A stretch of DNA of 6,056 bases from Desulfobulbaceae bacterium (GTDB taxonomy: Bacteria; Desulfobacterota; Desulfobulbia; Desulfobulbales; Desulfocapsaceae): positions 1 to 6,056 of the forward strand of contig DAOVUU010000174.1 of NCBI GenBank assembly GCA_030632405.1. Direction: 5' to 3'. A program made the translations under genes and the position numbers. The notes beneath the pieces were generated by a model, which worked only from the letters and a program-made list of their open reading frames with translations, searched no databases and was not told where the DNA came from. This document shows, one piece after another, positions 1 to 6,056 of this stretch. How positions within the stretch are numbered: the first letter of the stretch is position 1; every line of letters begins with the position of its first letter.

Positions 1-2133
1 GCGCATAAAGGAGTGCCACCGACACTGCGGATTGCTCCCGGTCCAAAGGATTATTATCCGGATCCGGGGTCTATCTGGATTGCCGATAAATCCTGCGGAG
101 CCTGTCATCCGGGGTATGTGTATCGGTCACAGCTCAGTCTGATGAACACCGAGGCGGGGAAAATCCAGGGCAATCTTGTTACCTGGGGATTTGAAGAGGT
201 TCAGGACCATAAGGTCCCATGGGGGAATTATGATGCTGAGGATATAGACACCAGTGAACCTCTCTCAGGAACACCTGCTTATAAAGAGTATATGGCAAAT
301 CAGATCGCCATGTATCCCAAGCAGTATCCAGAGTCCTTGAAACAGATGCCCAACGCGACTATGGATGAGATAAATGCTGATCCGAAAAAAGCGGGTCTCA
401 CCTACCAGCGTCACGATTGTCAGCGCTGCCATATCGGTGTTCGCGGACGGGAAAAGCGTGGTGACTTCCGGGGAATGGGCTGTTCATCCTGTCATGTTCT
501 CTATGGAACCGACGGCTACTATATGGGTGATGATAAAACCATCTCCAAAGATAAACCGGGTCATATGCTCAAACATCAGATTGTGGCTACCAGAAAGACC
601 GGCGGCATCCCTGTGGAAGCATGCAGCTCCTGCCATAACAGGGGAAAGCGGATTGGTGTTTCTTTTCAGGGGTTGATGGAATTTCCTTACGGCTCGCCCT
701 ACAATGAGAATGGCATGAAGCAGCCCAAGCTGCATACAAAAAGATATCTTTTTGTCTCAGATGATCTCCATCATCAGCAGCAGAGCAGGGAAGGGAACCC
801 GAAAGGTGGTCTGCTCTGTCAGGATTGTCATACTTCAATCGATATGCATGGTGATGGCAATATTCACGGAACCACCATGGCTCAGGTTGAAGTTGAATGT
901 TCCGACTGTCATGGATTGACCGGGAAATACCCATGGGAATTGCCGGTTGGCTACGGTGATGAGTTTGGTAAAGATCTGGCCAAGGCGGGTCGCGGAGTTG
1001 CCAGCGAACGGTTGATCCCCGGCAAGCAGTTCGGTTATCCCTATGAGGCTGAGGATGGCTTTATTCTTACCTCCCGCGGAAATCCTTTTGGCAATGTTAT
1101 CAGGCGGGGGAACAAGGTTATAGTTCACTCAGCTGCCGGGAACGATTTTGAGGTTCCCGTTCTTAAAAATCTGCAGGATGAAAAGAAATGGAAGGATCCT
1201 TCCGCTGAAGTGGCCATGACCTCGGTTGCCAAACATATGGATAAACTTGAATGTTATTCTTGCCATGCCTCATGGGCACCGCAATGTTATGGATGCCATG
1301 TTCAGGTCAATTATAAGCCCAAAGACGGCAAGCCTGTCACCGGTACAGACTGGGTTGCTTCAGGCAATGCATACAAGAAAAACGGCCAGACACCGGAATC
1401 GCCACTGGGCTCGGGTGGTTTGCAGTCTCCCGGTAAAATTTCCGAAACACGATCATATCTTCGTTGGGAAGATCCTATTCTGGGAATCGGTGGGGAAGGC
1501 CGTGTAAGCCCGCTTATGCCTGGTTGTCAGGTAACCTATACTATTATTAACGACAAGGGTGAGACCCTGGTAAACAATGAGATAGCACTGAATGCCGGTG
1601 AAGCTAAAGATATTGGTCAGGAGCATGTACCGCTGGCAATTGATATGGCGCCTGTACAGCCCCACACCGCACAGCGTAAGGCGCGGACCTGTGAGTCGTG
1701 TCATACAAATCCGAAGGTGGCCGGGCTTGGCATCGGCAATGGAACCTTCGGACTGCGGCAGGCAGAGGATGTGGTGGTGGATCTTATGGATGCAACAACC
1801 CGTGAGATTATTCCAGCCAAGTACAGCGTGCAGATTCCGGCGATTCCGAAGCTGACCTTTGACTGGTCAAAGATCGTTGAGCGGGACGGCACCCAACTGG
1901 CAACTGTGGGAACCCACTGGCCCATGTCCAGAGCATTTAACAAGGAGGAACTTGATAACTTTATGAGGGCCGGTACCTGTATGGGATGTCACCAGAATAT
2001 GAGCGAAACCGAGCTCTGGAAGAAGGTGGCAACCGAAGGTACAATTGATCCTAAGGCGCATCTTGAAGCCATGAATAAAATGATAAAATTGATGGCGGAG
2101 CAAGGGATTAAACCTGCGGAAATTAAGAACTGA
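1..2133 (+). CDS. Multihaem c-type cytochrome (at least 10 haems), 5'-partial
   Basis: This is most of an exported multihaem cytochrome c that would carry electrons in the periplasm or at the cell surface. Ten CxxCH haem-binding motifs are in frame: CGACH (94-108), CQRCH (418-432), CSSCH (481-495), CSSCH (622-636), CQDCH (817-831), CSDCH (898-912), CYSCH (1252-1266), CYGCH (1285-1299), CESCH (1690-1704) and CMGCH (1978-1992). Haems 7 and 8 are separated by only six residues. The stretches between haems 6 and 7 and between 8 and 9 are long and haem-free; the second looks beta-strand-rich and holds one lone cysteine (1525-1527). The frame is open from base 1. The GTG at 13 is not a credible start, because AAAGGA abuts it with no spacing and no signal peptide follows, so the true start, export signal and perhaps more haems lie upstream. 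No C-terminal membrane anchor is seen. The partner and substrate are unknown. Cytochrome identity is very secure; the exact subfamily is not recognised. Confidence 0.95.
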   Translation, partial: AHKGVPPTLRIAPGPKDYYPDPGSIWIADKSCGACHPGYVYRSQLSLMNTEAGKIQGNLVTWGFEEVQDHKVPWGNYDAEDIDTSEPLSGTPAYKEYMANQIAMYPKQYPESLKQMPNATMDEINADPKKAGLTYQRHDCQRCHIGVRGREKRGDFRGMGCSSCHVLYGTDGYYMGDDKTISKDKPGHMLKHQIVATRKTGGIPVEACSSCHNRGKRIGVSFQGLMEFPYGSPYNENGMKQPKLHTKRYLFVSDDLHHQQQSREGNPKGGLLCQDCHTSIDMHGDGNIHGTTMAQVEVECSDCHGLTGKYPWELPVGYGDEFGKDLAKAGRGVASERLIPGKQFGYPYEAEDGFILTSRGNPFGNVIRRGNKVIVHSAAGNDFEVPVLKNLQDEKKWKDPSAEVAMTSVAKHMDKLECYSCHASWAPQCYGCHVQVNYKPKDGKPVTGTDWVASGNAYKKNGQTPESPLGSGGLQSPGKISETRSYLRWEDPILGIGGEGRVSPLMPGCQVTYTIINDKGETLVNNEIALNAGEAKDIGQEHVPLAIDMAPVQPHTAQRKARTCESCHTNPKVAGLGIGNGTFGLRQAEDVVVDLMDATTREIIPAKYSVQIPAIPKLTFDWSKIVERDGTQLATVGTHWPMSRAFNKEELDNFMRAGTCMGCHQNMSETELWKKVATEGTIDPKAHLEAMNKMIKLMAEQGIKPAEIKN

Positions 2134-2166
2134 CAGGGAATATTTTTCACTGGAACGCTTTTTTCT

Positions 2167-2473
2167 GACTTCTGCAATTCCTGCTGCACTGATATTGAAC
2201 AACAGCTGGTTTATTAATTTGGTCAACTGCCCGCTGCCAACTTTTCCCATATAAACAAGATTGTTTCCAATTGCATCGAGGGCAGGACTGACCTGTTCGA
2301 AAATATCTGCTTCGCCACCGAACATGATCGTCAGAGTTCCTTCCTGAGCCCGGCTCTCCATCTCGGGAATCGACGACCACCATACCTTTCATGGCACCGG
2401 CAAAAACACCGTTTTCACCCAGAACAACTGATTCGACAACCTCGGTATCGGGAACGCACAGGAACAGCCAGCC
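2167..2473 (-). pseudogene. Remnant of 3-hydroxyisobutyrate dehydrogenase / tartronate semialdehyde reductase family gene
   Basis: Two adjacent minus-strand stretches in different frames resemble consecutive parts of the NAD-dependent beta-hydroxyacid dehydrogenase family. The first, about 2473-2366, reads LCVPDTEVVESVVLGENGVF and then KGMVVVDS, which fits the end of the Rossmann domain. The second, 2361-2167, reads GTLTIMFGGEADIF, then NNLVYMGKVGSGQLTKLINQ and ends near AGIAEV, which fits the domain junction and the helix with the catalytic lysine (GxxxxxKLxNN-like). The N-terminal GxGxxG nucleotide-binding segment, the DAPVSGG-type segment between the two pieces and the C-terminal helical domain are absent. 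About 100 of roughly 290 residues remain. It begins about 30 bases past the Ldh2-type gene's stop codon on the same strand, so it was probably the last gene of that operon. Beyond 2167 the second frame runs on antisense to the cytochrome gene, but that tail shows no family similarity. Family assignment is fairly sure; the substrate is not. Confidence 0.8.
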
Positions 2474-2503
2474 AGAGACACAGGGCTGATAAGACCCATT
2501 TGT

Positions 2504-3559
2504 TTAAAAGGGCAGCTTTGAACTTAATCCTGACTCCACGGCTATTCGACGAAGATCTGCAAGGGTGTCCTCCGGAAGAAGCAGTCCTTCTCTGCGGTAG
2601 CGCTTATCATTATTAGCCTCAATTTCTCCAGGGTAAAATACTTCATCGTGCCCTTTGGCCAGCGGTACGGATTTTATTTCGCCAATGAAGGCTTCCATTC
2701 GTGTATTAAACTGCTCTTGCGGTTGGAAGGCCTCTATGTTCATAGCAACCATTAAATGACCGCAGTTGCTTTTTTCGGCAGTCTTATAGGGGCTGTGCAC
2801 AGCGGAGAGAAATCCACTGCCTGTCAGCACTCCAGAGAGCATATCTACCATTACTGCGATCGCATATCCTTTGTGCTCAGCCATTGGCAGGATGATGCCG
2901 TCGATGGCTTCCTGGGGGTCGGTGGTAGGCTCACCCGTGCTGGTGAGCGCCCAGCCCAGTGGAATAGGCAACTGCCTGTTGCGTGCAAGATAGATCTTGC
3001 CACGAGCGACTCCAGTGTTCGCCATATCCACCAGCAGGGGAGGAAGGCTTCCAGCGGGAGCTGCAACTGACAATGGATTTGTGCCGATGATTTTTCTGCT
3101 GCCACCCCAAGGCGCCATGGCTGGACCACCATTGCTGGTAAGTAACATCACGCAGCCGTCCAGTGCGCCCAGGCGTGTGTAATACATGCAGGTGCCGAAA
3201 TGGTTGGAGGTATGCACACCGACCACAGCTATACCGTGTTTTTTTGCACGCAATACAGCTTCTTTGCGTGCAAGATCGACCAAAACATGGCCAACACCAT
3301 CGCGGCCGTTGATCAGCGCTACTGCACCCGCATCAACCTCAAATTCCGGGCGGGTCACGGGGGTCATTACTCCGTTTCGAATGCGATCAAGATACCAGCC
3401 GAGTCGCAGGACTCCGTGGGACTGATGACCCCACAAGTCTGCCTGAACCAGAGTATCGGCTATCAGACCCGCATCAGTATCCGGTATGCCGGCGTTCGTA
3501 TAGACAGCAGTGGCAAATTCGGTCAGATTTACGGGATCGACTCTAATACTTGTGGACAT
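2504..3559 (-). CDS. Ldh2-type malate/L-lactate/ureidoglycolate dehydrogenase family oxidoreductase
   Basis: This is a cytoplasmic NAD(P)-dependent 2-hydroxyacid dehydrogenase of the Ldh2/MDH2 family (Pfam Ldh_2), which is unrelated to classical lactate dehydrogenases. Its 351 residues match the usual family length. Family landmarks appear in order: QSHGVLRL with the conserved His48, the SNHFG motif with His120, GPAMAPWGG then GTNPLSVAAP (residues 145-168), DMANTGVARGKI (178-189), PLGWALTSTGEPTTDP (200-215) and EHKGYAIA (228-235) where many relatives have GGxKGY. The ATG at 3559 is supported by an AGGGA ribosome site six bases upstream (3566-3570). It lies 56 bases downstream of the lyase gene and just before the hydroxyisobutyrate dehydrogenase remnant, which suggests one transcript. 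Known members act on malate, lactate, sulfolactate, ureidoglycolate or 2,3-diketogulonate, and the sequence does not settle which applies here. No disabling change is seen. Confidence 0.92.
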   Translation of the reverse strand: MSTSIRVDPVNLTEFATAVYTNAGIPDTDAGLIADTLVQADLWGHQSHGVLRLGWYLDRIRNGVMTPVTRPEFEVDAGAVALINGRDGVGHVLVDLARKEAVLRAKKHGIAVVGVHTSNHFGTCMYYTRLGALDGCVMLLTSNGGPAMAPWGGSRKIIGTNPLSVAAPAGSLPPLLVDMANTGVARGKIYLARNRQLPIPLGWALTSTGEPTTDPQEAIDGIILPMAEHKGYAIAVMVDMLSGVLTGSGFLSAVHSPYKTAEKSNCGHLMVAMNIEAFQPQEQFNTRMEAFIGEIKSVPLAKGHDEVFYPGEIEANNDKRYRREGLLLPEDTLADLRRIAVESGLSSKLPF

Positions 3560-3561
3560 AT

Positions 3562-3570
3562 CTCTTCCCT
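3562..3570 (-). promoter_or_regulatory. Ribosome binding site of the Ldh2-type gene
   Basis: On the minus strand AGGGAAGAG lies immediately before the ATG at 3559, with its AGGGA core six bases away. It supports that start codon, and it means the gene can be translated independently of the lyase gene 56 bases upstream. Confidence 0.65.
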
Positions 3571-3615
3571 GTTGGCGTTATAAAAAGTCTGACAGGAGGT
3601 CTGCAAATTTTCTAT

Positions 3616-4476
3616 TTACTCAAGAAATTCCTGAATCCAGTGCTCATAATCCTCTTCACGTGAGAACTTGCTGATCAAATTTTTGTCGAAAATATTACCA
3701 AGTTCGGAAGGCCTGGTACCCTGTCGCAATGCTTTCAATGTGTCATAAGTTGCCTGAATCGCGGCCATTACGGGTTGATGGCTCTGCAGACACAGACGAA
3801 CACCCAGAGAGCCGAGATAATTGAGGTCCATGATATCCGGTCCGGCACCACCGAGGATTAGCGGTAATCGGCAAACTTTGGCTATGGCTTCAAGATGCTG
3901 TTTTTGTTTGATACCAATCAGGAAAATTGCATCGACGCCGGTTTCCTGGTAAGCGGTAACGCGCCTGATTGTGTCCTGCATTCCCGTTACTGATATCGCG
4001 CTGCTTCTGGCGGCTATTGTCAGGCTGGGGTCTTGTCGTCCTGCAACAGCAGCGCGCATTTTGCCAATGCCTTCCTCTATCGATATCAGACTGACCTTAT
4101 TACCAGATCCAAATGGTCGAGGTAATAAGGTGTCTTCGATGGACAACGCAGCAACACCGGCATTCTCGAGTTCTTCAACCGTACGCTTAACGTTCAAGGC
4201 ATTGCCATATCCATGATCGGCATCGACCAGAAGGGGGAGCCCGCAGGCTCGATTAATTCGATAAGCCTGTCCGGCAAATTCACTCAAGGTAAGAACAATG
4301 TGATCCGGGTCTCCGAGCACTGTGAGGGATGCCACAGATCCGGCGAACATACCCACCTCAAAACCAAGATCTTCTGCTATTCTCGCAGATATCGGATCAA
4401 ATACCGAACCTGGGTGGGCACAGGAATCACCATTTATATGAGTGCGAAAACGCTCGCGTCTTTTTTTCCAGAGCAT
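3616..4476 (-). CDS. Oxaloacetate decarboxylase-like protein, PEP mutase/isocitrate lyase superfamily (PA4872 type)
   Basis: This is a cytoplasmic (beta/alpha)8-barrel enzyme of the PEP mutase/isocitrate lyase superfamily. As recalled, it matches Pseudomonas aeruginosa PA4872, a Mg-dependent oxaloacetate decarboxylase, along nearly its full length. Shared blocks are SVFDPISARIAEDLGFE (24-40), AGSVASLTVL (45-54), LVDADHGYGNALNVKRTV (83-100) with the metal-site aspartates Asp85/Asp87, LSIEDTLLP (111-119) with Glu114, IEEGIGKMRAAV (133-144) and QSHQPVMAAIQATYD (231-245), whose His233 matches a histidine distinctive of the PA4872 group. One difference stands out: the usual ARTNAE after the sixth strand is ARSSAI here (156-161), which keeps the arginine but changes neighbours that line the active site. 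The activity could therefore be decarboxylation of oxaloacetate or lyase action on a related oxo or hydroxy acid. Homologues put the start near the ATG at 4476, which has a poor ribosome site. The frame stays open upstream without another ATG. Superfamily is certain; substrate is moderately sure. Confidence 0.9.
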   Translation of the reverse strand: MLWKKRRERFRTHINGDSCAHPGSVFDPISARIAEDLGFEVGMFAGSVASLTVLGDPDHIVLTLSEFAGQAYRINRACGLPLLVDADHGYGNALNVKRTVEELENAGVAALSIEDTLLPRPFGSGNKVSLISIEEGIGKMRAAVAGRQDPSLTIAARSSAISVTGMQDTIRRVTAYQETGVDAIFLIGIKQKQHLEAIAKVCRLPLILGGAGPDIMDLNYLGSLGVRLCLQSHQPVMAAIQATYDTLKALRQGTRPSELGNIFDKNLISKFSREEDYEHWIQEFLE

Positions 4477-4614
4477 AGAGTATTGTCTCAGTTTGAAAGA
4501 GGATTGTTCATATGAAGGTGTAACTCTTCAGGTGGGGTAAATTCAGTAAGAAGGAAGTGAACATCTTATGCTTCCGTTTCCATGGGCTACTCCAGTTGAA
4601 CAGTTACATGAAAG
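4477..4614. other. Intergenic gap between flavin reductase and lyase genes
   Basis: This 138-base gap on the minus-strand gene path shows no strong terminator and no convincing sigma-70 promoter. A perfect 5-bp stem (TGAAG at 4513-4517, CTTCA at 4526-4530, 8-base loop) lies about 40 bases before the lyase start. A second weak stem (GGAAG/CTTCC) is near 4553-4575. A 7-codon minus-strand reading frame (ATG at 4511, stop at 4488) also sits in the leader. None of these can be called functional from sequence alone, so it is unclear whether the lyase gene has its own promoter. Confidence 0.4.
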
Positions 4615-5133
4615 TTATCTGTTATCCCGGCTAAATCCACCTTCATAACAGGCTAAAATTTCACCGAAATAGAGCGTGTGGTAATCTTTCTGGGGATAGA
4701 GTCCCTCAACTGCACTGTCAAGGAGAGTATTATCCATGTCTGATTTGTAGATGATTTTGCATTCGTAGTGAATACCCGGGATGTCAATTACAGGTGAATC
4801 AACGTGTATTGCCTGTTTCTGCCGCAGGTTGCAATGTTCGAATTTATCGTAGTCTCTTCCTGATTTTGTACCACAGAACATCACCTCGTCCTTGTATGTT
4901 TTATCGGCGGGAATGGTAACTGTGAAGTTGTCTGCCTTTTCCATCAATTGAAAGGTGTATCTCGAGTCTCTGACTGCAACCATGAACACTTCTCTTTTCC
5001 ACATATATCCTATTGTTGCCCAGCCGATGGTCATGGTATTTACTTTGTCGCCCGCTCTGACGGTGAGAAATGCTCCTTTGGAAATTCTTGCCATTATTTC
5101 GTCAGCGTTTGTGAGATAAGCTCTTTTTTCCAT
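4615..5133 (-). CDS. Flavin reductase-like (FMN-binding split-barrel) protein
   Basis: This is a predicted cytoplasmic flavoprotein of the flavin reductase-like domain family, 172 residues. Such proteins bind FMN in a split barrel and reduce free flavin with NAD(P)H, or act as flavoredoxin-type electron carriers in anaerobes. Visible family features are NTMTIGWATIGYMWK (32-46) at the flavin-binding strand, RDSRYTFQLME (55-65), FTVTIP (70-75), the FCGTKSGRDYDKF segment (86-98) and a C-terminal HTLYFGEILACYEG strand (152-165). The frame is open a further 34 codons upstream, to an ATG at 5235. The ATG at 5133 is preferred because a TCCTT-complementary AAGGA ribosome site lies seven bases before it and the upstream residues do not look like the domain. 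There is no signal peptide or membrane segment. It is the first gene of the minus-strand series, but a 138-base gap separates it from the lyase gene, so co-transcription is uncertain. The physiological partner is unknown. Confidence 0.88.
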   Translation of the reverse strand: MEKRAYLTNADEIMARISKGAFLTVRAGDKVNTMTIGWATIGYMWKREVFMVAVRDSRYTFQLMEKADNFTVTIPADKTYKDEVMFCGTKSGRDYDKFEHCNLRQKQAIHVDSPVIDIPGIHYECKIIYKSDMDNTLLDSAVEGLYPQKDYHTLYFGEILACYEGGFSRDNR

Positions 5134-5140
5134 GTCTATG

Positions 5141-5145
5141 TCCTT
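5141..5145 (-). promoter_or_regulatory. Ribosome binding site that sets the flavin reductase start
   Basis: AAGGA on the minus strand lies seven bases upstream of the ATG at 5133. The alternative upstream ATG at 5235 has no comparable site. This decides for the shorter 172-residue protein. Confidence 0.7.
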
Positions 5146-5385
5146 GTAGTTAAAGGTACCGTAAAGTATGCAATGCATCGAAGATGTACATGTTTTCCCT
5201 GGGATGAAGCTACATAAATTGCTGTGATGGAGCAAGAAGAAAGATGTTAAGTCATTACGTTTTCATTTCAATGAGCGTTTTACCCGGTGGAGAGAGGTGT
5301 TGCCAGCCACGTGGACAGAGAAGGTCAGATCTATTGAGGGCAGCTATATTGGCCGTTAAATTGCGCAAACCATTTTAGTGTATAG

Positions 5386-5400
5386 TGTGACAATGTGACA
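5386..5400 (+). repeat. Tandem TGTGACA direct repeat
   Basis: TGTGACA occurs twice, at 5386-5392 and 5394-5400, separated by one A, giving an 8-base period. A related TGTGAAT follows at 5412-5418. The repeat overlaps or immediately follows the possible -10 hexamer TATAGT (5381-5386) upstream of the GST gene, a position where a repressor or other regulator could bind. The binding protein is unknown. The repeat is directly visible; its role is inference. Confidence 0.45.
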
Positions 5401-5468
5401 TTTTTTGGTTTTGTGAATTGTAACGGCGGTAGAGCAGGACAATCTAAACCTTGACAAAAGTAATTGAT

Positions 5469-5474
5469 AGGGGA
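5469..5474 (+). promoter_or_regulatory. Ribosome binding site of the GST gene
   Basis: AGGGGA lies five bases upstream of the ATG at 5480 and supports that start, which also agrees with the short N-terminus typical of glutathione S-transferases. Confidence 0.6.
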
Positions 5475-5479
5475 TTAAT

Positions 5480-6056
5480 ATGATAATACTTTGGGGTCGA
5501 GCATCATCGGCAAATGTGCAAAAAGTGGCGTGGTTGGGTGAAGAGTTGGGGCTGGAGGTTGACCGAAAGGATGTTGGTGGACCATTTGGTGGACTGGATA
5601 CACCTCAATACATCGCTATGAATCCATGCCAGCTTATTCCAACCATTCAAGATGGTGAAACAACTGTCTGGGAATCGGAGGCAGTGTTGCGTTATCTTGG
5701 TGCTAAATATGGTACACAGTTTTTCCCTCAAGATATTGAGAAAAGAGCGTCTGTTGATAAGTGGATGTGCTGGATGCAGTCCACATGGTTTCCGGCTGTT
5801 TATCAGGCATTTATTACTATCATGAAGGTGCCGGCAGACAAAAGATCTTCAGCGGGACTGGAACAACAGCTCGAAGCGATGTTTGCAAAAGCAGCGTTTA
5901 TGAACGATCAGCTTAAAGATCGCTCTTTTGTGGCGGGCAACGGCCTTTCCCTGGCCGACTTTTCTTTTGCCGCCTGGTTGTACCGCTATTTTACCTTGGA
6001 GATTGATAGACCGGTTCTTGAGTATTTGGAAAAGTATTACGATTCTTTATGTGCAC
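5480..6056 (+). CDS. Glutathione S-transferase family protein, 3'-partial
   Basis: This is a cytoplasmic glutathione S-transferase-like protein. The frame is open for 192 codons to the window edge, so roughly the last 15-25 residues are missing. The N-terminal thioredoxin-like domain starts MIILWGRASSANVQKVAWLG, with the serines around 9-10 in the region that contacts glutathione. GGPFGGLDTPQY (33-44) follows, then NPCQLIPT with the conserved cis-proline Pro54, and WESEAVLRYL (64-73) with the Glu65-Ser66 pair that binds the gamma-glutamyl group. The helical C-terminal domain carries the Ser157-x-x-Asp160 N-capping box (SLADFSFAAW). Such proteins conjugate or reduce electrophiles with glutathione, but many bacterial members have uncharacterised substrates. 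It is divergent from the flavin reductase gene across a 346-base gap. A GST is somewhat unexpected if the host is a strict anaerobe, since many of these make no glutathione. Family is secure; substrate is unknown. Confidence 0.9.
   Translation, partial: MIILWGRASSANVQKVAWLGEELGLEVDRKDVGGPFGGLDTPQYIAMNPCQLIPTIQDGETTVWESEAVLRYLGAKYGTQFFPQDIEKRASVDKWMCWMQSTWFPAVYQAFITIMKVPADKRSSAGLEQQLEAMFAKAAFMNDQLKDRSFVAGNGLSLADFSFAAWLYRYFTLEIDRPVLEYLEKYYDSLCA

Larger units (their letters stand above)
5134..5479. other. Divergent intergenic region, flavin reductase / GST
   Basis: These 346 bases separate two divergently transcribed genes and hold no credible gene. They contain a tandem TGTGACA repeat (5386-5400), a third TGTGA at 5412-5416, a TATAGT hexamer at 5381-5386 that could be a -10 element for the GST gene but lacks a good -35 partner, and a CCACGTGG palindrome (5307-5314). 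A TTGACA at 5451-5456 is too close to the GST start to serve it in the usual way. Promoters for both genes presumably lie here but cannot be placed with confidence. Confidence 0.5.

Noticed and set aside
13..15. GTG as the start of the cytochrome gene
   Set aside because: The frame is open to the window edge, AAAGGA touches the GTG with no spacing, and no export signal follows although c-type cytochromes need one. The gene is treated as 5'-partial.
835..1128. Antisense and alternate-frame open stretches inside the cytochrome, Ldh2 and lyase genes
   Set aside because: None has a recognisable domain or ribosome site, and all lie inside genes with clear family motifs in the main frame.
1867..2166. 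Minus-strand continuation of the dehydrogenase remnant, overlapping the cytochrome 3' end
   Set aside because: Family similarity stops near 2167. The rest is the antisense of a strongly conserved haem-containing coding region.
2134..2166. Terminator between the cytochrome gene and the convergent remnant
   Set aside because: T-runs are present, but no GC-rich stem of useful length could be found before them.
4488..4511. Seven-codon leader peptide before the lyase gene
   Set aside because: Its composition is ordinary, there is no run of a regulatory amino acid, and its ribosome site is poorly spaced. It is most likely chance.
5134..5235. 34-codon N-terminal extension of the flavin reductase, from an ATG at 5235
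   Set aside because: There is no ribosome site before 5235 and the extension does not resemble the domain, while the ATG at 5133 has AAGGA at ideal spacing.
5451..5456. TTGACA as the -35 box of the GST gene
   Set aside because: A -10 box at normal spacing would overlap the start codon and place the transcript start downstream of it. No consensus hexamer sits there.

Overview
The window has mid-range base composition and carries a 5'-truncated multihaem c-type cytochrome. That gene suggests an anaerobically respiring bacterium, possibly a Desulfobacterota-type sulfate, sulfur or metal reducer. The assignment is inference from one gene and is weak. The other genes (an Ldh2-type dehydrogenase, an oxaloacetate decarboxylase-like lyase and a glutathione S-transferase) are equally at home in other Proteobacteria. 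No rRNA, tRNA, CRISPR array, transposase or integrase was seen.

Layout. Positions 1-2133 (+) hold the 3' part of a large cytochrome with ten CxxCH haem sites; its true start and export signal lie outside the window. It converges on a minus-strand group. Read in its own direction, that group is: a flavin reductase-like protein (5133-4615), a PEP mutase/isocitrate lyase superfamily protein closely resembling Pseudomonas PA4872 oxaloacetate decarboxylase (4476-3616), a malate/L-lactate dehydrogenase-type (Ldh2) oxidoreductase (3559-2504), and a decayed fragment of a 3-hydroxyisobutyrate dehydrogenase/tartronate semialdehyde reductase family gene (about 2473-2167). The fragment's frame is broken and large parts are missing. 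A 346-bp divergent intergenic region follows (5134-5479) with a tandem TGTGACA repeat. Last, from 5480, is a + strand glutathione S-transferase cut off by the window end.

How the genes may work together. Lyase, Ldh2 dehydrogenase and the dehydrogenase remnant all belong to families that handle small 2-oxo, 2-hydroxy or 3-hydroxy acids, and they lie head to tail. They look like a small hydroxy-acid or oxo-acid catabolic operon whose last gene has been lost. The cytochrome is on the opposite strand and probably has an independent role in electron transfer outside the cytoplasmic membrane. Flavin reductase and GST genes flank a shared divergent control region, but nothing in the sequence proves a functional link between them.
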